Below, piece by piece: positions 32,629-42,065 of a stretch of 44,700 nucleotides of DNA. Both the position numbers and the translations under genes were made by a program. This DNA comes from Liminaster sp045576355 (GTDB taxonomy: Bacteria > Bacteroidota > Bacteroidia > Bacteroidales > UBA3663). Location: assembly GCA_045576355.1 (NCBI GenBank), contig JAZNGG010000011.1, forward strand, positions 1-44,700, given 5' to 3'. Each line of letters opens with the position of its first letter. Positions within the stretch are counted from its first letter, which is position 1. The notes beneath the pieces are model-generated. The model ran no database searches. It was not told the DNA's origin and saw nothing but the letters and a program-made list of their open reading frames with translations.

Positions 32629-34923
32629 CTACTTAACAACAGAAATTTGCTCGGTGAGGCGGAGAGTGAGTTTCTGCTTCACATCGGCAGCCGAGGCAGC
32701 GACATAGAGCGTAAACGTACCCGGCTCTGCGTGCCATGCTCCATTATTATAATAGGTAAGATCTGATGCACGAACAGACAAAGTCACTTCCTGAGTCTCA
32801 CCCGGCTGCAAAAAGACTTTACCGAAAGCTTTCAACTCCTTGGCAGGACGAGTCACAGCCGCCTTATCATCACCGACATATAGTTGCACGACCTCTGCTC
32901 CGGGACATGAACCGATATTGGTCACCGGGACAGTAACGGTCACAAGATCATCGGCAGCAGCAACACTCCGTGCAGAAAGGGTAGCCTTGCCATAGTCAAA
33001 CTCCGTGTAACTCAACCCATGGCCAAAGGGGAAAAGAGGACGAATGCGCTTGGTGTCATGCCAACGATAGCCGACCAGAATATCCTCCTTATAATAGACC
33101 TCATCATCGACACCCGGGAAACCCTCCGGACCAAAAGCATGGGCACCGGAATCCTCCAACTTAACCGGGAACGAGAAGGGCAACTTGCCACTCGGTGAGA
33201 CATCGCCACTCAAGACATCGACCAAAGCGTGACCCGCCTCCGAGCCCAGATACCATCCCTGCATCACAGCCGGCACCTGATCGAGCCACGGCATAGCTAC
33301 AGCATTACCACTCAGCAAGACCACAACCATCCGGGGCTGTACGGCTGCAAGAGCCGAGATCAGAGAGTCTTGCCCGAAAGAGAGACCCAGGCCCTCACGA
33401 TCACCTGCCTCACAGTCCTGACGATGATTTTTGTTGAGACCTCCGACATAGAGGATCAGATCTGCCTCACGGGCTTTCTCGACAGCCTCTGCAAAGAGAT
33501 GACGGCTCTCCTCCTCCTTGACCGGATTGACCCTGCCATAAGAGGCCTTGCCGGACTTATAGCCCATGGCATAAGAGATCTTATCGCCATAACGCTCGCG
33601 CAACCCCTCCAAAGGAGAAACTTCACGTTTGGGCTTCAATTCGGAAGAGCCTCCCGCCTGGATCAGCGTGCGTGTGGCATTCTCACCGACCACCAGGATC
33701 CGCTCATAACGGTCCGCTTTAAGGGGGAGCAACGCCTCCGGAGCAGGGAGCATCGGACGATACTTGCCGCGTGCCTTGGGAGCCTTTCTGCCACTCACGA
33801 CCGGATCATTCTTGAGCAAAACGATGCCATTACGTCCGATTTCGCGACACACCGCTGCATGTTCGGGCGAAGCGAAAGAACCATAAGGACGATGGCGATT
33901 CATATTGGTACGGAACATCAATCGGAGGATGCGGCGACACTTGTCATTCAGGACAGAAGTTGGCACCTCGCCCCGCTGCAACATCTCACGGAAGGGCCGA
34001 CCCAAATAAAACTCATCATAGTTGAGCTGTCCGTCGCGCGTCAAGCCGTCTGACTCCGTGGCAAACTCGATGTCCAACCCATGGAGCGCAGCTTGTCGGG
34101 CATCATGCGTTCCTCCCCAGTCAGATATGACAACACCGTCATACCCCCAATCTCCTTTGAGGATCTGATTGATCGAGTATTCGTTGTGACAGCCATGTTG
34201 GCCTTTATAACGATTATATGAACCCATGAAACTCCATGCCCCGGCCTCCTGTGCCGCAGCCTTGAAGGGGGGAAGATAGATCTCATGAAGTGCGCGGTCA
34301 GAGACATTGACATTGACCGTCATGCGGTTATCCTCCTGCTCGTTGAGCAAGTAATGCTTGACACACGCAGCTACCCCCTGCTCCTGCATCGAACGGATGT
34401 AAGGGACACACATCGTGGCAGCCAGATAGGGGTCTTCGCCCATATACTCAAAATTGCGACCGTTGAGCGGTGTGCGATAGATATTGACACCCGGACCGAG
34501 GATGACATGCTTGTCCCGATAGAGAGCCTCCTCTGCAAGCGCCTTGCCATAGAGGGCAGACATCTGCGGATCCCAAGTGGCAGTGAGACAGGTGAGAGCA
34601 GGAAATGCCGTACAACTATCATTGTTCCACTTGGCATAAGACCATGAGTGATACTCGATCTCCGCACGGACGCCGTGAGGTCCATCAGAGAAATGAAGTT
34701 CACGGATGCCCAGTCGGGGACAGCCCGGAGAGGTAAACTTACTCTGTGCATGACACATATTGACTTTCTCCTCCAGGGTCATACGCCCCAGAGCATCCTC
34801 TACGCGCACCTCGATCGGCTGCGAGTCATCCAAATAGAGAGGCAAAGCCTCTTGCCCCTGTAAAGAAAATGCGGCTCCCGAAAGGATGAGGAGAGCCGCA
34901 CTTGTAACGAGATGAATATTCAT
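32629..34923 (-). CDS. Glycoside hydrolase family 3 (beta-glucosidase-type)
   Basis: A 764-residue exported glycosidase with a signal peptide (about 1-24, ending SLQGQE). It has the GH3 N-terminal barrel (about 40-330) with GPGVNIYRTPLNGRNFEYMGEDP and KHYLLNEQEDNR, and the nucleophile aspartate in GVVISDWGGTHDA. The GH3 C-terminal domain (about 375-600) and a fibronectin III-like C-terminal domain (about 650-740, NIGSCPGAEVVQLYVGDDKA) follow. Family members cleave beta-glucosides, beta-xylosides or related links; the substrate is not determined, and no susC/susD pair lies beside it. It begins 26 bases after kdsB and is probably transcribed with it. Confidence 0.93.
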   Translation of the reverse strand: MNIHLVTSAALLILSGAAFSLQGQEALPLYLDDSQPIEVRVEDALGRMTLEEKVNMCHAQSKFTSPGCPRLGIRELHFSDGPHGVRAEIEYHSWSYAKWNNDSCTAFPALTCLTATWDPQMSALYGKALAEEALYRDKHVILGPGVNIYRTPLNGRNFEYMGEDPYLAATMCVPYIRSMQEQGVAACVKHYLLNEQEDNRMTVNVNVSDRALHEIYLPPFKAAAQEAGAWSFMGSYNRYKGQHGCHNEYSINQILKGDWGYDGVVISDWGGTHDARQAALHGLDIEFATESDGLTRDGQLNYDEFYLGRPFREMLQRGEVPTSVLNDKCRRILRLMFRTNMNRHRPYGSFASPEHAAVCREIGRNGIVLLKNDPVVSGRKAPKARGKYRPMLPAPEALLPLKADRYERILVVGENATRTLIQAGGSSELKPKREVSPLEGLRERYGDKISYAMGYKSGKASYGRVNPVKEEESRHLFAEAVEKAREADLILYVGGLNKNHRQDCEAGDREGLGLSFGQDSLISALAAVQPRMVVVLLSGNAVAMPWLDQVPAVMQGWYLGSEAGHALVDVLSGDVSPSGKLPFSFPVKLEDSGAHAFGPEGFPGVDDEVYYKEDILVGYRWHDTKRIRPLFPFGHGLSYTEFDYGKATLSARSVAAADDLVTVTVPVTNIGSCPGAEVVQLYVGDDKAAVTRPAKELKAFGKVFLQPGETQEVTLSVRASDLTYYNNGAWHAEPGTFTLYVAASAADVKQKLTLRLTEQISVVK

Positions 34924-34949
34924 AAAACTGATATTTATTAGACACTTTT

Positions 34950-35732
34950 TTACAGGCTCCCTTTGGCACGTTTGAGCTCAGTCAGGAAAGCCTCAGCACG
35001 CTCCAGATCCTCGGGAGTGTCGATGCCGACCGTCTCTATATCGACCACCCGTGTGGTGATGTGGAGACCATTTTCGAGCCAGCGGAGCTGCTCCAGACTC
35101 TCTGCCAACTCCAGCGGAGTCTGCTTCATCGCCGTGATGCGTGCCAGCGCTTCGGGACGATAGGCATAAAGTCCGATGTGTTTATAGAAAGTGTGGCGAG
35201 AGAGCCACTCCTCCTGCGGGATGCCTCTCAGATAGGGGATCACCGAACGACTGAAATAGAGTGCCTGTCCCCGATTGCCCAGGACTACCTTAGGACTATT
35301 GGGATTGCTCAATGCCTCCCAGCCATCTTCCGGATGGAAAGGCTTGACCAATGTGGCAATATCTGTCTCAGACTGCAAGAAACAATCAGCGACCGCACGG
35401 ATCTGCTGCGCATCGATAAAGGGCTCATCACCCTGTACATTGATTACCACATCATAGGTGATGCCCAAGGCCTCTGTCACCTTGTCATAGGCCTCACGCA
35501 CACGATCAGTCCCACTGCGATGATCCGGCGAAGTCATCACTACGCGACCTCCGAAAGCGACCACGGTGTCATAGATACGATCATCATCGGTTGCCACAAC
35601 AGCCATATCGACCAGCGGAGCAACTTTCTCATAGACACGACGGATCATCGGTTTGCCGCCCAACAACTCTAACGGTTTGCCCGGAAAACGAGTGCTCGCA
35701 TAACGGGCAGGAATAATAGCTATAACTTTCAT
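34950..35732 (-). CDS. kdsB: CMP-KDO synthetase (3-deoxy-manno-octulosonate cytidylyltransferase)
   Basis: KdsB activates KDO with CTP for transfer to lipid A, the first step of LPS core assembly. The 260-residue protein shows the family motifs: IIPARYASTRFPGKPL at the N-terminus, VVATDDDRIYDTV, TSPDHRSGTDRVREA, VINVQGDEPFI with the metal-binding aspartate, and HIGLYAYRPEAL near the C-terminal end. The length is typical. It lies 95 bases after the RelA/SpoT gene and 26 bases before the GH3 gene. Confidence 0.97.
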   Translation of the reverse strand: MKVIAIIPARYASTRFPGKPLELLGGKPMIRRVYEKVAPLVDMAVVATDDDRIYDTVVAFGGRVVMTSPDHRSGTDRVREAYDKVTEALGITYDVVINVQGDEPFIDAQQIRAVADCFLQSETDIATLVKPFHPEDGWEALSNPNSPKVVLGNRGQALYFSRSVIPYLRGIPQEEWLSRHTFYKHIGLYAYRPEALARITAMKQTPLELAESLEQLRWLENGLHITTRVVDIETVGIDTPEDLERAEAFLTELKRAKGSL

Positions 35733-35827
35733 TATCTGATATTCTATTTTAAGGAATAATAACTCACCTTAATTAATTACTTAATTTTCCTGATACATTA
35801 CTATATATACAGGAGGGGATATCTTCA

Positions 35828-37732
35828 TCACACCGTGCGCACCTCCTCTACTCCATCGACCTGCTCGATGATACGGATCGCTTCAGCCAACTCGAAAGCC
35901 GAGGGTACCTGCATTCGGACGTGTGCCGTCACGATGTAGTCCTCAGTGAAGGTCTGAAGTTCCTCCATATTGAGATTCAACACCTCAGAGATGACACGCA
36001 CCAGATCAAGCAAAAGACCATTGCGATCCACAGCATTGATTGTAATATTGGTCGGATAGAAACGTCCCGGCAAAATGGGGAGCGAAACATCGACTATAGA
36101 GTCACCCTCCTTGGCAGAGAGAGAAATGGCAGACTTACAGTTACGTTTATGCACCAGAACTTTGCCGTCTTCAGACTTGAATCCCATGATCTCATCTCCC
36201 GGCAGCGGGTTACAATCGGGACAGAGCTTGAAGGGGAAGTCCTGAGCATTGACACCATTCTTATTGAGCGCGACAGAGACTGCACGACGAGCTTTATAAG
36301 TGCAGACATGACGAAGCCACTCAGGAGTGGGCCAAATCAGATCATTGGTCCCCACCTCGACGCGATCGCCTCGATGGAGGGTGGTAAAGATGGAACAGAG
36401 TTTACCATTGATGCGGGCAAAGTTGGCATGATTACCGATATTGGTGTGTACCTCATAGGCCATGTCGAGCACTGAACTGTTTTTAGGGAGAACGATGCTG
36501 TTGCCCTTCGGGGTGAAGACGATGATGTCATCATTATAGAAAGAGGAGACAACACTCTCCATAAAACCACCCTCACTGCCGGACTGAGCGATGTCACGAA
36601 GGACTCCTTTAAACTTATTGACCCAGGTCTCAATCGTCTCCGTACGATCCATCACACAACCCAACTGAGAGTTACGGTGCATCGTCTCTGTCGAGATATG
36701 CACCTCTGCCCATCCTCCCATATGAGTCATCACCTGGACATGAATCGCCTGATAGCCATTCTCTTTCGGCTGATCCACATAGTTGATCATGCTGTAAGGA
36801 CGCTCCTTGTAGTGGTCGGTCAAGATGCTATAGATGGCAAGACACTGATTTTTCTCAGAAGTCCCTTTGGCAGCATCATACGGGAAGACAATATTGATCA
36901 GGTGCACGTGCTCCAGCTCCTTGAATGTCAATCCGGAATTCTGCATCTTACGCCATAGGGCATAGACACTTCGCGGACGAGCATAAACCCTGGCCTTAAT
37001 ACCCTCAGCAGCCAGAGCCTCCTTGATCGGGTGCAGGAAAGCATCGATATCTGCCTGATGCAGTTTCATATAGCTGATGATCTTCTTCTCAATCCGTTCA
37101 TACTCCTGAGGAGAGCGGAACTTCATGGAGAGATTCTCCAGTTCGGATTTGATCTCATAGAGACCCAAACGATTGGCAAGCGGAGCATAAAAATAGTCGG
37201 TCTCTGAGGCGATCTTCATCTGTTTGTCCGCCCGCATACTCCCCAACGTACGCATATTATGGAGACGATCTGAGAGTTTGATGAGCAAAGCACGGATATC
37301 ATACTGGATGGAGTCAAGCATCTGCTTGAAGTTATCGATCTGCTTGCTCATCTTATATTCGGACTTCTCCTTCTTGGTCAACACATCGACCAAAAAAGAG
37401 ACATCTTCCCCAAAACGCTCCCGAATATCCTCGATCGTGAATGGGGTATCCTCCACCACATCATGAAGTAAAGCAGCAATGATGGAATTGGTCCCCAATC
37501 CTAACTCTACGCAGGCAATACGTGCCACACTGATGGGATGAGTGATATAAGGGATACCGCTCTTGCGAATCTGATCGGCATGCGCTTCGGCAGCCAAAGC
37601 ATAGGCATCTTTAACACGCGACATCTCGACCGGCAATACTCGTTCTGCAACTCGGTCAAAAAACTCATCGCGCATCTCCTCGACCAACTTATTGGCTTCC
37701 TCTGGGGTCAATGGTTTTACATCATAGCTCAT
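35828..37732 (-). CDS. RelA/SpoT homologue, (p)ppGpp hydrolase with degenerate synthetase domain
   Basis: A 634-residue RSH protein: HD hydrolase domain (about 40-195), synthetase-like domain (about 245-355), TGS (about 403-463), zinc-finger-like CPDCNPLPGDEI region, and C-terminal ACT (about 560-634). The hydrolase residues look intact: H65, HDVVED (90-95) and D155 in KLSDRLHNM. The synthetase domain does not: the catalytic aspartate (D264 in the Streptococcus RelSeq enzyme) aligns with H275, the nearby arginine with N280, and the RFKD loop reads RPYS (311-314); only E343 and ENGYQAIH are kept. It is predicted to degrade (p)ppGpp only, so another RSH elsewhere would make it. Alignment was by eye. 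Confidence 0.88.
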   Translation of the reverse strand: MSYDVKPLTPEEANKLVEEMRDEFFDRVAERVLPVEMSRVKDAYALAAEAHADQIRKSGIPYITHPISVARIACVELGLGTNSIIAALLHDVVEDTPFTIEDIRERFGEDVSFLVDVLTKKEKSEYKMSKQIDNFKQMLDSIQYDIRALLIKLSDRLHNMRTLGSMRADKQMKIASETDYFYAPLANRLGLYEIKSELENLSMKFRSPQEYERIEKKIISYMKLHQADIDAFLHPIKEALAAEGIKARVYARPRSVYALWRKMQNSGLTFKELEHVHLINIVFPYDAAKGTSEKNQCLAIYSILTDHYKERPYSMINYVDQPKENGYQAIHVQVMTHMGGWAEVHISTETMHRNSQLGCVMDRTETIETWVNKFKGVLRDIAQSGSEGGFMESVVSSFYNDDIIVFTPKGNSIVLPKNSSVLDMAYEVHTNIGNHANFARINGKLCSIFTTLHRGDRVEVGTNDLIWPTPEWLRHVCTYKARRAVSVALNKNGVNAQDFPFKLCPDCNPLPGDEIMGFKSEDGKVLVHKRNCKSAISLSAKEGDSIVDVSLPILPGRFYPTNITINAVDRNGLLLDLVRVISEVLNLNMEELQTFTEDYIVTAHVRMQVPSAFELAEAIRIIEQVDGVEEVRTV

Positions 37733-37771
37733 AAACGTACGTCTGTTTTTAAGGGGATATTCTAATTTAAA

Positions 37772-38167
37772 TTATGCGTTTTCAGAAATCTGCGTATCGG
37801 CAGTAGTTGCCGCTCCGGAGGTTGGGGTCAGTTTGTCCAATTCGGAAACCATCCCCAGCAATTGATCTCTGACACTCATCAGATGCCCGATGACCTCCTG
37901 GGTCATGGTCTCTCGCCCATGCTGCGTAGAGAGCCACCGCTGCGCTCCGGCCACAGTCATCCCCCGCTCTTTGAGCAGACGATGGACCAAGGCTACCTGT
38001 TTAAGAGCCTTGGAGTCATAGAGGCGGGTGTCCTTCTGCGTGCGATAAGGACGAATCACTTTGGGAAAGTCCTTCTCCCACTTGCGCAAAACCTCCACAG
38101 AGACACCGAAATGGGCTGCCACCTCTCCGATAGAGAGATATTTCTTATGTGGCTGTAACTCTTGCAT
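37772..38167 (-). CDS. MerR-family transcriptional regulator
   Basis: A 131-residue DNA-binding protein with an N-terminal winged helix of the MerR type (about 11-80): YLSIGEVAAHFGVSVEVLRKWE, then the wing DTRLYDSKALKQVALVHRL. The short C-terminal region is helical and has no cysteine cluster for metal sensing, so it is unlikely to be a metal sensor. Proteins of this sort are common next to M23 and alaS genes in Bacteroidota; the signal it responds to is unknown. It lies 39 bases upstream of the RSH gene and 78 bases downstream of the M23 gene, on the same strand. Confidence 0.88.
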   Translation of the reverse strand: MQELQPHKKYLSIGEVAAHFGVSVEVLRKWEKDFPKVIRPYRTQKDTRLYDSKALKQVALVHRLLKERGMTVAGAQRWLSTQHGRETMTQEVIGHLMSVRDQLLGMVSELDKLTPTSGAATTADTQISENA

Positions 38168-38245
38168 CTGTAATATTTTGAATGTCTTACTTTCTCTATC
38201 AATTATCTCTTGTTTCCGGATAAGACCGGAGGCTCTATCCGATCA

Positions 38246-39217
38246 TCAATCCAGGATTTGTCCGACGCTTTCCGAACGGCTCACCACCTCTTCATATTGC
38301 TCCGGTGTAAGATCCAGGAAATAATACTTGGCGGGATTTTGCGGGACACCTCTCAAGCGCACCTCATAGTGGAGATGCGGAGCTGTGGATTTGCCGGAGT
38401 TACCAACCTCTCCGATCTTCTCCCCTCGCTTGACGGTCTGACCTCGATAGACTTTCTTTTTGCTCAGGTGGGCATAGCGAGTAAGATAACCAAAGCCGTG
38501 ATCGACATCGACACAAAGCCCATAACCTCGCATCCATCCCGCTTGTACGACACGACCATTGCCCGTGACATAGACATCTGTCCCTCGCGGAGCAGAAAAG
38601 TCCATTCCATTATGATGTGTCCGGACGTTATAGATCGGATCAATACGCCATCCATAACCGGACGCCATCCTCTTAAGATCCTTATCGGCAACAGGCTGGA
38701 TGGCAGGGATGCACTGCAATCGTTCCTCCTGATTCTTACACAAATCTGCTATCTCGTCAAAAGATTTGGATTGCAGATAGAGTTGCCGCTCAAGCATATC
38801 CAGTTTTTTGGAGACCGAGACTACCAATTGGGCATCGGGCAAGTCTAACAACTCCTCATAACGATTGTCGTTGTCGATCAATGCCCGACGACTTGCCTCA
38901 CCGATGGGATCACCCTGAAGTATCACCCGATAGAGGTTATCATCGCGCAGACCGATATCCTCCATCACATCGAGCGCCTCCTCGAGCCGGGTGTCGAGCA
39001 TGCGATATTTCTGCTGCAGCAACTCATATTCGCGCTCCAGTTTCCACTCTCCCGGACTGCCGACAAAATAGATGAAAACATAAAGCAACACCGCACCGCC
39101 GACCATACCCGACACCAGGTGCCGGACAAACACATAGAAATGGCGCCATGGAGAGGGTTTGTGCCGCTCATAGCGTCCTTTCTTTTTGTTGTATTTGAAA
39201 TGTATCCAACGACTCAT
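38246..39217 (-). CDS. Membrane-anchored M23 peptidase (probably active)
   Basis: A 323-residue protein with a basic cytoplasmic N-terminus, one transmembrane helix (about 33-52), a helical linker rich in leucine and glutamate (about 55-165) and a C-terminal M23 domain (about 190-305). Unlike the two other LytM-fold proteins in this window, it keeps the zinc ligands: HHNGMD near residue 200 and HLHYEVRL near residue 285. It is expected to be a peptidoglycan endopeptidase acting in the periplasm. It is divergent from alaS, and the gap between them (39218-39429) holds the alaS promoter. Confidence 0.92.
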   Translation of the reverse strand: MSRWIHFKYNKKKGRYERHKPSPWRHFYVFVRHLVSGMVGGAVLLYVFIYFVGSPGEWKLEREYELLQQKYRMLDTRLEEALDVMEDIGLRDDNLYRVILQGDPIGEASRRALIDNDNRYEELLDLPDAQLVVSVSKKLDMLERQLYLQSKSFDEIADLCKNQEERLQCIPAIQPVADKDLKRMASGYGWRIDPIYNVRTHHNGMDFSAPRGTDVYVTGNGRVVQAGWMRGYGLCVDVDHGFGYLTRYAHLSKKKVYRGQTVKRGEKIGEVGNSGKSTAPHLHYEVRLRGVPQNPAKYYFLDLTPEQYEEVVSRSESVGQILD

Positions 39218-39330
39218 TAGATGTTCCGTTTATCGTTTCTGATTCTTGTCTGTTCGATATGTCATTTTAGTTATCGGATGCGCAAATTTGCATTAAATGT
39301 CGCTATAAAACAAATTTTTAAGGGCGAAAG

Positions 39331-39362
39331 TTAGTTTTAAAGAAGTTATTTCTTTATTTTTG
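39331..39362 (+). promoter_or_regulatory. Predicted alaS promoter
   Basis: TTAG (39331-39334), exactly 20 bases, TATTTTTG (39355-39362). The -7 box fits TAnnTTTG; the -33 element is one base off. It is 67 bases upstream of ATG 39430. Confidence 0.55.
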
Positions 39363-39429
39363 CAATTCATTTGGGTAAAATCCCCATTCCAAACAAGAAC
39401 AAAATATAACAAAACAGATAGAAAAAGCT

Positions 39430-42045
39430 ATGTTGACAGCTAAAGAAATCAGAGAATCATTCAAACAGTTCATGGCAAGCAAAGGTCACACCATCGTCCC
39501 CTCTGCACCCATGGTAATCAAAGACGACCCAACATTGATGTTTACCAATGCGGGCATGAACCAATTTAAAGATATCATCCTAGGCAATGTCGCCAAGAAA
39601 TTCAGCCGCGCAGCAGACTCTCAAAAGTGTCTGCGTGTATCAGGCAAACATAATGACCTCGAAGAGGTGGGTCTCGACACTTATCATCACACCATGTTTG
39701 AGATGCTGGGTAACTGGTCTTTCGGAGACTACTTTAAGGAGGATGCCATCGAATTTGCTTGGGAATACCTCGTTGATGTCATCGGTCTTGACCCCAAGCA
39801 TCTTTATGCCACAGTCTTTGAAGGTTCTCCCGAAGAGAACTTGGGCCGCGATGAGGAAGCAGCTGCAATCTGGCTAAAACACCTCCCCGCCGACCACATC
39901 ATCAACGGCAATCGTCATGACAACTTCTGGGAGATGGGTGACACCGGTCCGTGCGGTCCCTGCTCAGAAATCCACATAGACCTCCGTCCGGAAGAGGAGC
40001 GTCAGCAAATCCCCGGTCGTGAGATGGTCAACAAGAGCCATCCTCAGGTTATCGAGATCTGGAACCTCGTCTTCATGCAGTTTAATCGCAAGGCAGACGG
40101 CAGTCTCGAAGAACTTCCTGCCAAAGTGATCGATACAGGCATGGGCTTCGAACGTCTCTGTATGGCTGTACAAGGCAAGACTTCCAACTATGACACCGAT
40201 GTCTTCCAGCCCATCATCAAGGTAATCGGCGCACTCAGCGGCATCGAATATGGAGCCAACGAGAAAAGCGACATCGCCATGCGTGTCATCGCTGACCACA
40301 TCCGCACCATCGCATTTGCAATCACAGACGGACAGTTACCCAGCAACGCCAAAGCCGGTTATGTCATCCGTCGCATCTTGCGCCGCGCTGTGAGATATGC
40401 CTATACCTACCTCAACCGCAAAGAGGCATTCCTCTACAAACTCCTCCCCATCCTCATCGAAACGATGGGTGATGCTTATCCCGAACTGATCGCACAGAAA
40501 GATCTCATCATCCGCGTCATCAAAGAGGAAGAGGAATCTTTCCTCCGCACATTGGAGACCGGCATCAAACTCATCAACCGAGTGATGGAGGAGACCAAAG
40601 CCGCCGGCAAGACCACCGTGTGCGGTAAAGAGGCATTTACACTCTATGACACATACGGTTTCCCACTCGACTTAACAGAACTGATCTGCCGCGAAAACGG
40701 ATTGAACATCGACGAAGAGGAATTTAACATCCACATGCGGGCTCAGAAAGAACGCGCCAGAAATGTTGCCGCTGTTGAGAATGGAGACTGGATCAACGTA
40801 AGCGAGGGAGAATCCATCTTTGTCGGCTACGACCTGACAGAGTGTGACACAGATGTGCTCCGCTATCGTCAGATCAAACAAAAGAATAAGACATTCTATC
40901 AGATTGTGCTCAGCCAAACACCGTTCTACTCCGAAATGGGTGGACAAGTGGGTGACACAGGATGGCTCATCTGCGGCGACGAGCGGACAGCCGTGATCGA
41001 CACCAAACGCGAAAATAATCTGGCTGTACACATCGTGGAGAAACTTCCTCAAGACATGACTGCACCGATGCATGCCGTGATCAATGTAGATGCTCGCATA
41101 GCAACAGCCTGCAACCACACCGCGACCCACATCCTTGACTACTGCTTGCGCAGCGTCTTAGGAACACATGTCGAGCAGAAGGGTTCATTAGTATCTCCCC
41201 AAGGACTCCGTTTCGACTTCAGCCACTTCCAAAAAGTGACCGATGAGGAGCTCCGTCAGGTAGAGAAGATGGCCAACCGCATGGTGCGTCAGAACATCTC
41301 TTTGGAGGAACATCGCAACATGCCCATCGGAGAGGCAAAAGCGTTGGGAGCCATCGCCCTCTTCGGCGAGAAATATGGCGACGAGGTACGCGTAGTGAAA
41401 TTCGGTCCCAGCGTGGAACTTTGTGGTGGAACACACATCGGAGCGACAGGACAGATCGGTATGATCCGGATCATGAGCGAAAGCTCGGTAGCTGCCGGAG
41501 TACGCCGTATCGAAGCGATCACCGGCGAACAAGTGGAGGAATTATTCAACCTCAACCAAGACATGCTCCGAGATTTGAAGGCACTCTTTAATAACACCCC
41601 CAACCTGATGAATGCAATCAAGGGTGTTATCGAAGAGGATAACCTCCTGAAGAAACAAGTAGCAGAGTTTAAGAAAGAGAAAGAGGGACAACTCAAACAA
41701 CTCCTGTTTGAGAAAGCAACCCAGATCGGAGACTACAAGATAATCCGATTTGTCGGAGAAGCTGCCCCGGACATGGTTAAGAACATCGCATTCCAGCTCC
41801 GCAGCGAGCATGATAATACGATCTTTGTCAGCGGCACTCAGTCTAATGGTCGTCCGACTTTGACCGTTGCGCTCAGCGACAACGTGGTCAAGACCGGTCT
41901 GAACGCATCTGCACTCGTGAAAGAAGCTGCCCGACTCATCCAAGGTGGCGGAGGAGGTCAACCTCATTTTGCACAGGCAGGTGGTAAGAATCCGGATGGC
42001 CTGCAAGCTGCAGTCGATGCGATCATTGAAGCGCTAAAGCGTTGA
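39430..42045 (+). CDS. alaS: Alanyl-tRNA synthetase
   Basis: AlaRS charges tRNA-Ala and edits mischarged Ser and Gly. The 871-residue protein has the class II catalytic core (about 1-250, including GMNQFKDIILG and FWEMGDTGPCGPCSEIH), the tRNA-recognition domain (about 250-460), the editing domain with zinc ligands in HTATHILDYCLR and CGGTHIGATGQIG, and the C-terminal C-Ala domain ending in GGGGGQPHFAQAGGKNPDG. The length is typical for bacteria. The next gene begins 20 bases after the stop. Confidence 0.98.
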   Translation: MLTAKEIRESFKQFMASKGHTIVPSAPMVIKDDPTLMFTNAGMNQFKDIILGNVAKKFSRAADSQKCLRVSGKHNDLEEVGLDTYHHTMFEMLGNWSFGDYFKEDAIEFAWEYLVDVIGLDPKHLYATVFEGSPEENLGRDEEAAAIWLKHLPADHIINGNRHDNFWEMGDTGPCGPCSEIHIDLRPEEERQQIPGREMVNKSHPQVIEIWNLVFMQFNRKADGSLEELPAKVIDTGMGFERLCMAVQGKTSNYDTDVFQPIIKVIGALSGIEYGANEKSDIAMRVIADHIRTIAFAITDGQLPSNAKAGYVIRRILRRAVRYAYTYLNRKEAFLYKLLPILIETMGDAYPELIAQKDLIIRVIKEEEESFLRTLETGIKLINRVMEETKAAGKTTVCGKEAFTLYDTYGFPLDLTELICRENGLNIDEEEFNIHMRAQKERARNVAAVENGDWINVSEGESIFVGYDLTECDTDVLRYRQIKQKNKTFYQIVLSQTPFYSEMGGQVGDTGWLICGDERTAVIDTKRENNLAVHIVEKLPQDMTAPMHAVINVDARIATACNHTATHILDYCLRSVLGTHVEQKGSLVSPQGLRFDFSHFQKVTDEELRQVEKMANRMVRQNISLEEHRNMPIGEAKALGAIALFGEKYGDEVRVVKFGPSVELCGGTHIGATGQIGMIRIMSESSVAAGVRRIEAITGEQVEELFNLNQDMLRDLKALFNNTPNLMNAIKGVIEEDNLLKKQVAEFKKEKEGQLKQLLFEKATQIGDYKIIRFVGEAAPDMVKNIAFQLRSEHDNTIFVSGTQSNGRPTLTVALSDNVVKTGLNASALVKEAARLIQGGGGGQPHFAQAGGKNPDGLQAAVDAIIEALKR

Positions 42046-42065
42046 AAATAACGAAAAAAGACTCT

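Noticed and set aside
42042..42065. TTG start for the DUF1573 gene overlapping the alaS stop
   Set aside because: It would add eight residues with three lysines ahead of a good signal peptide; ATG 42066 fits better.
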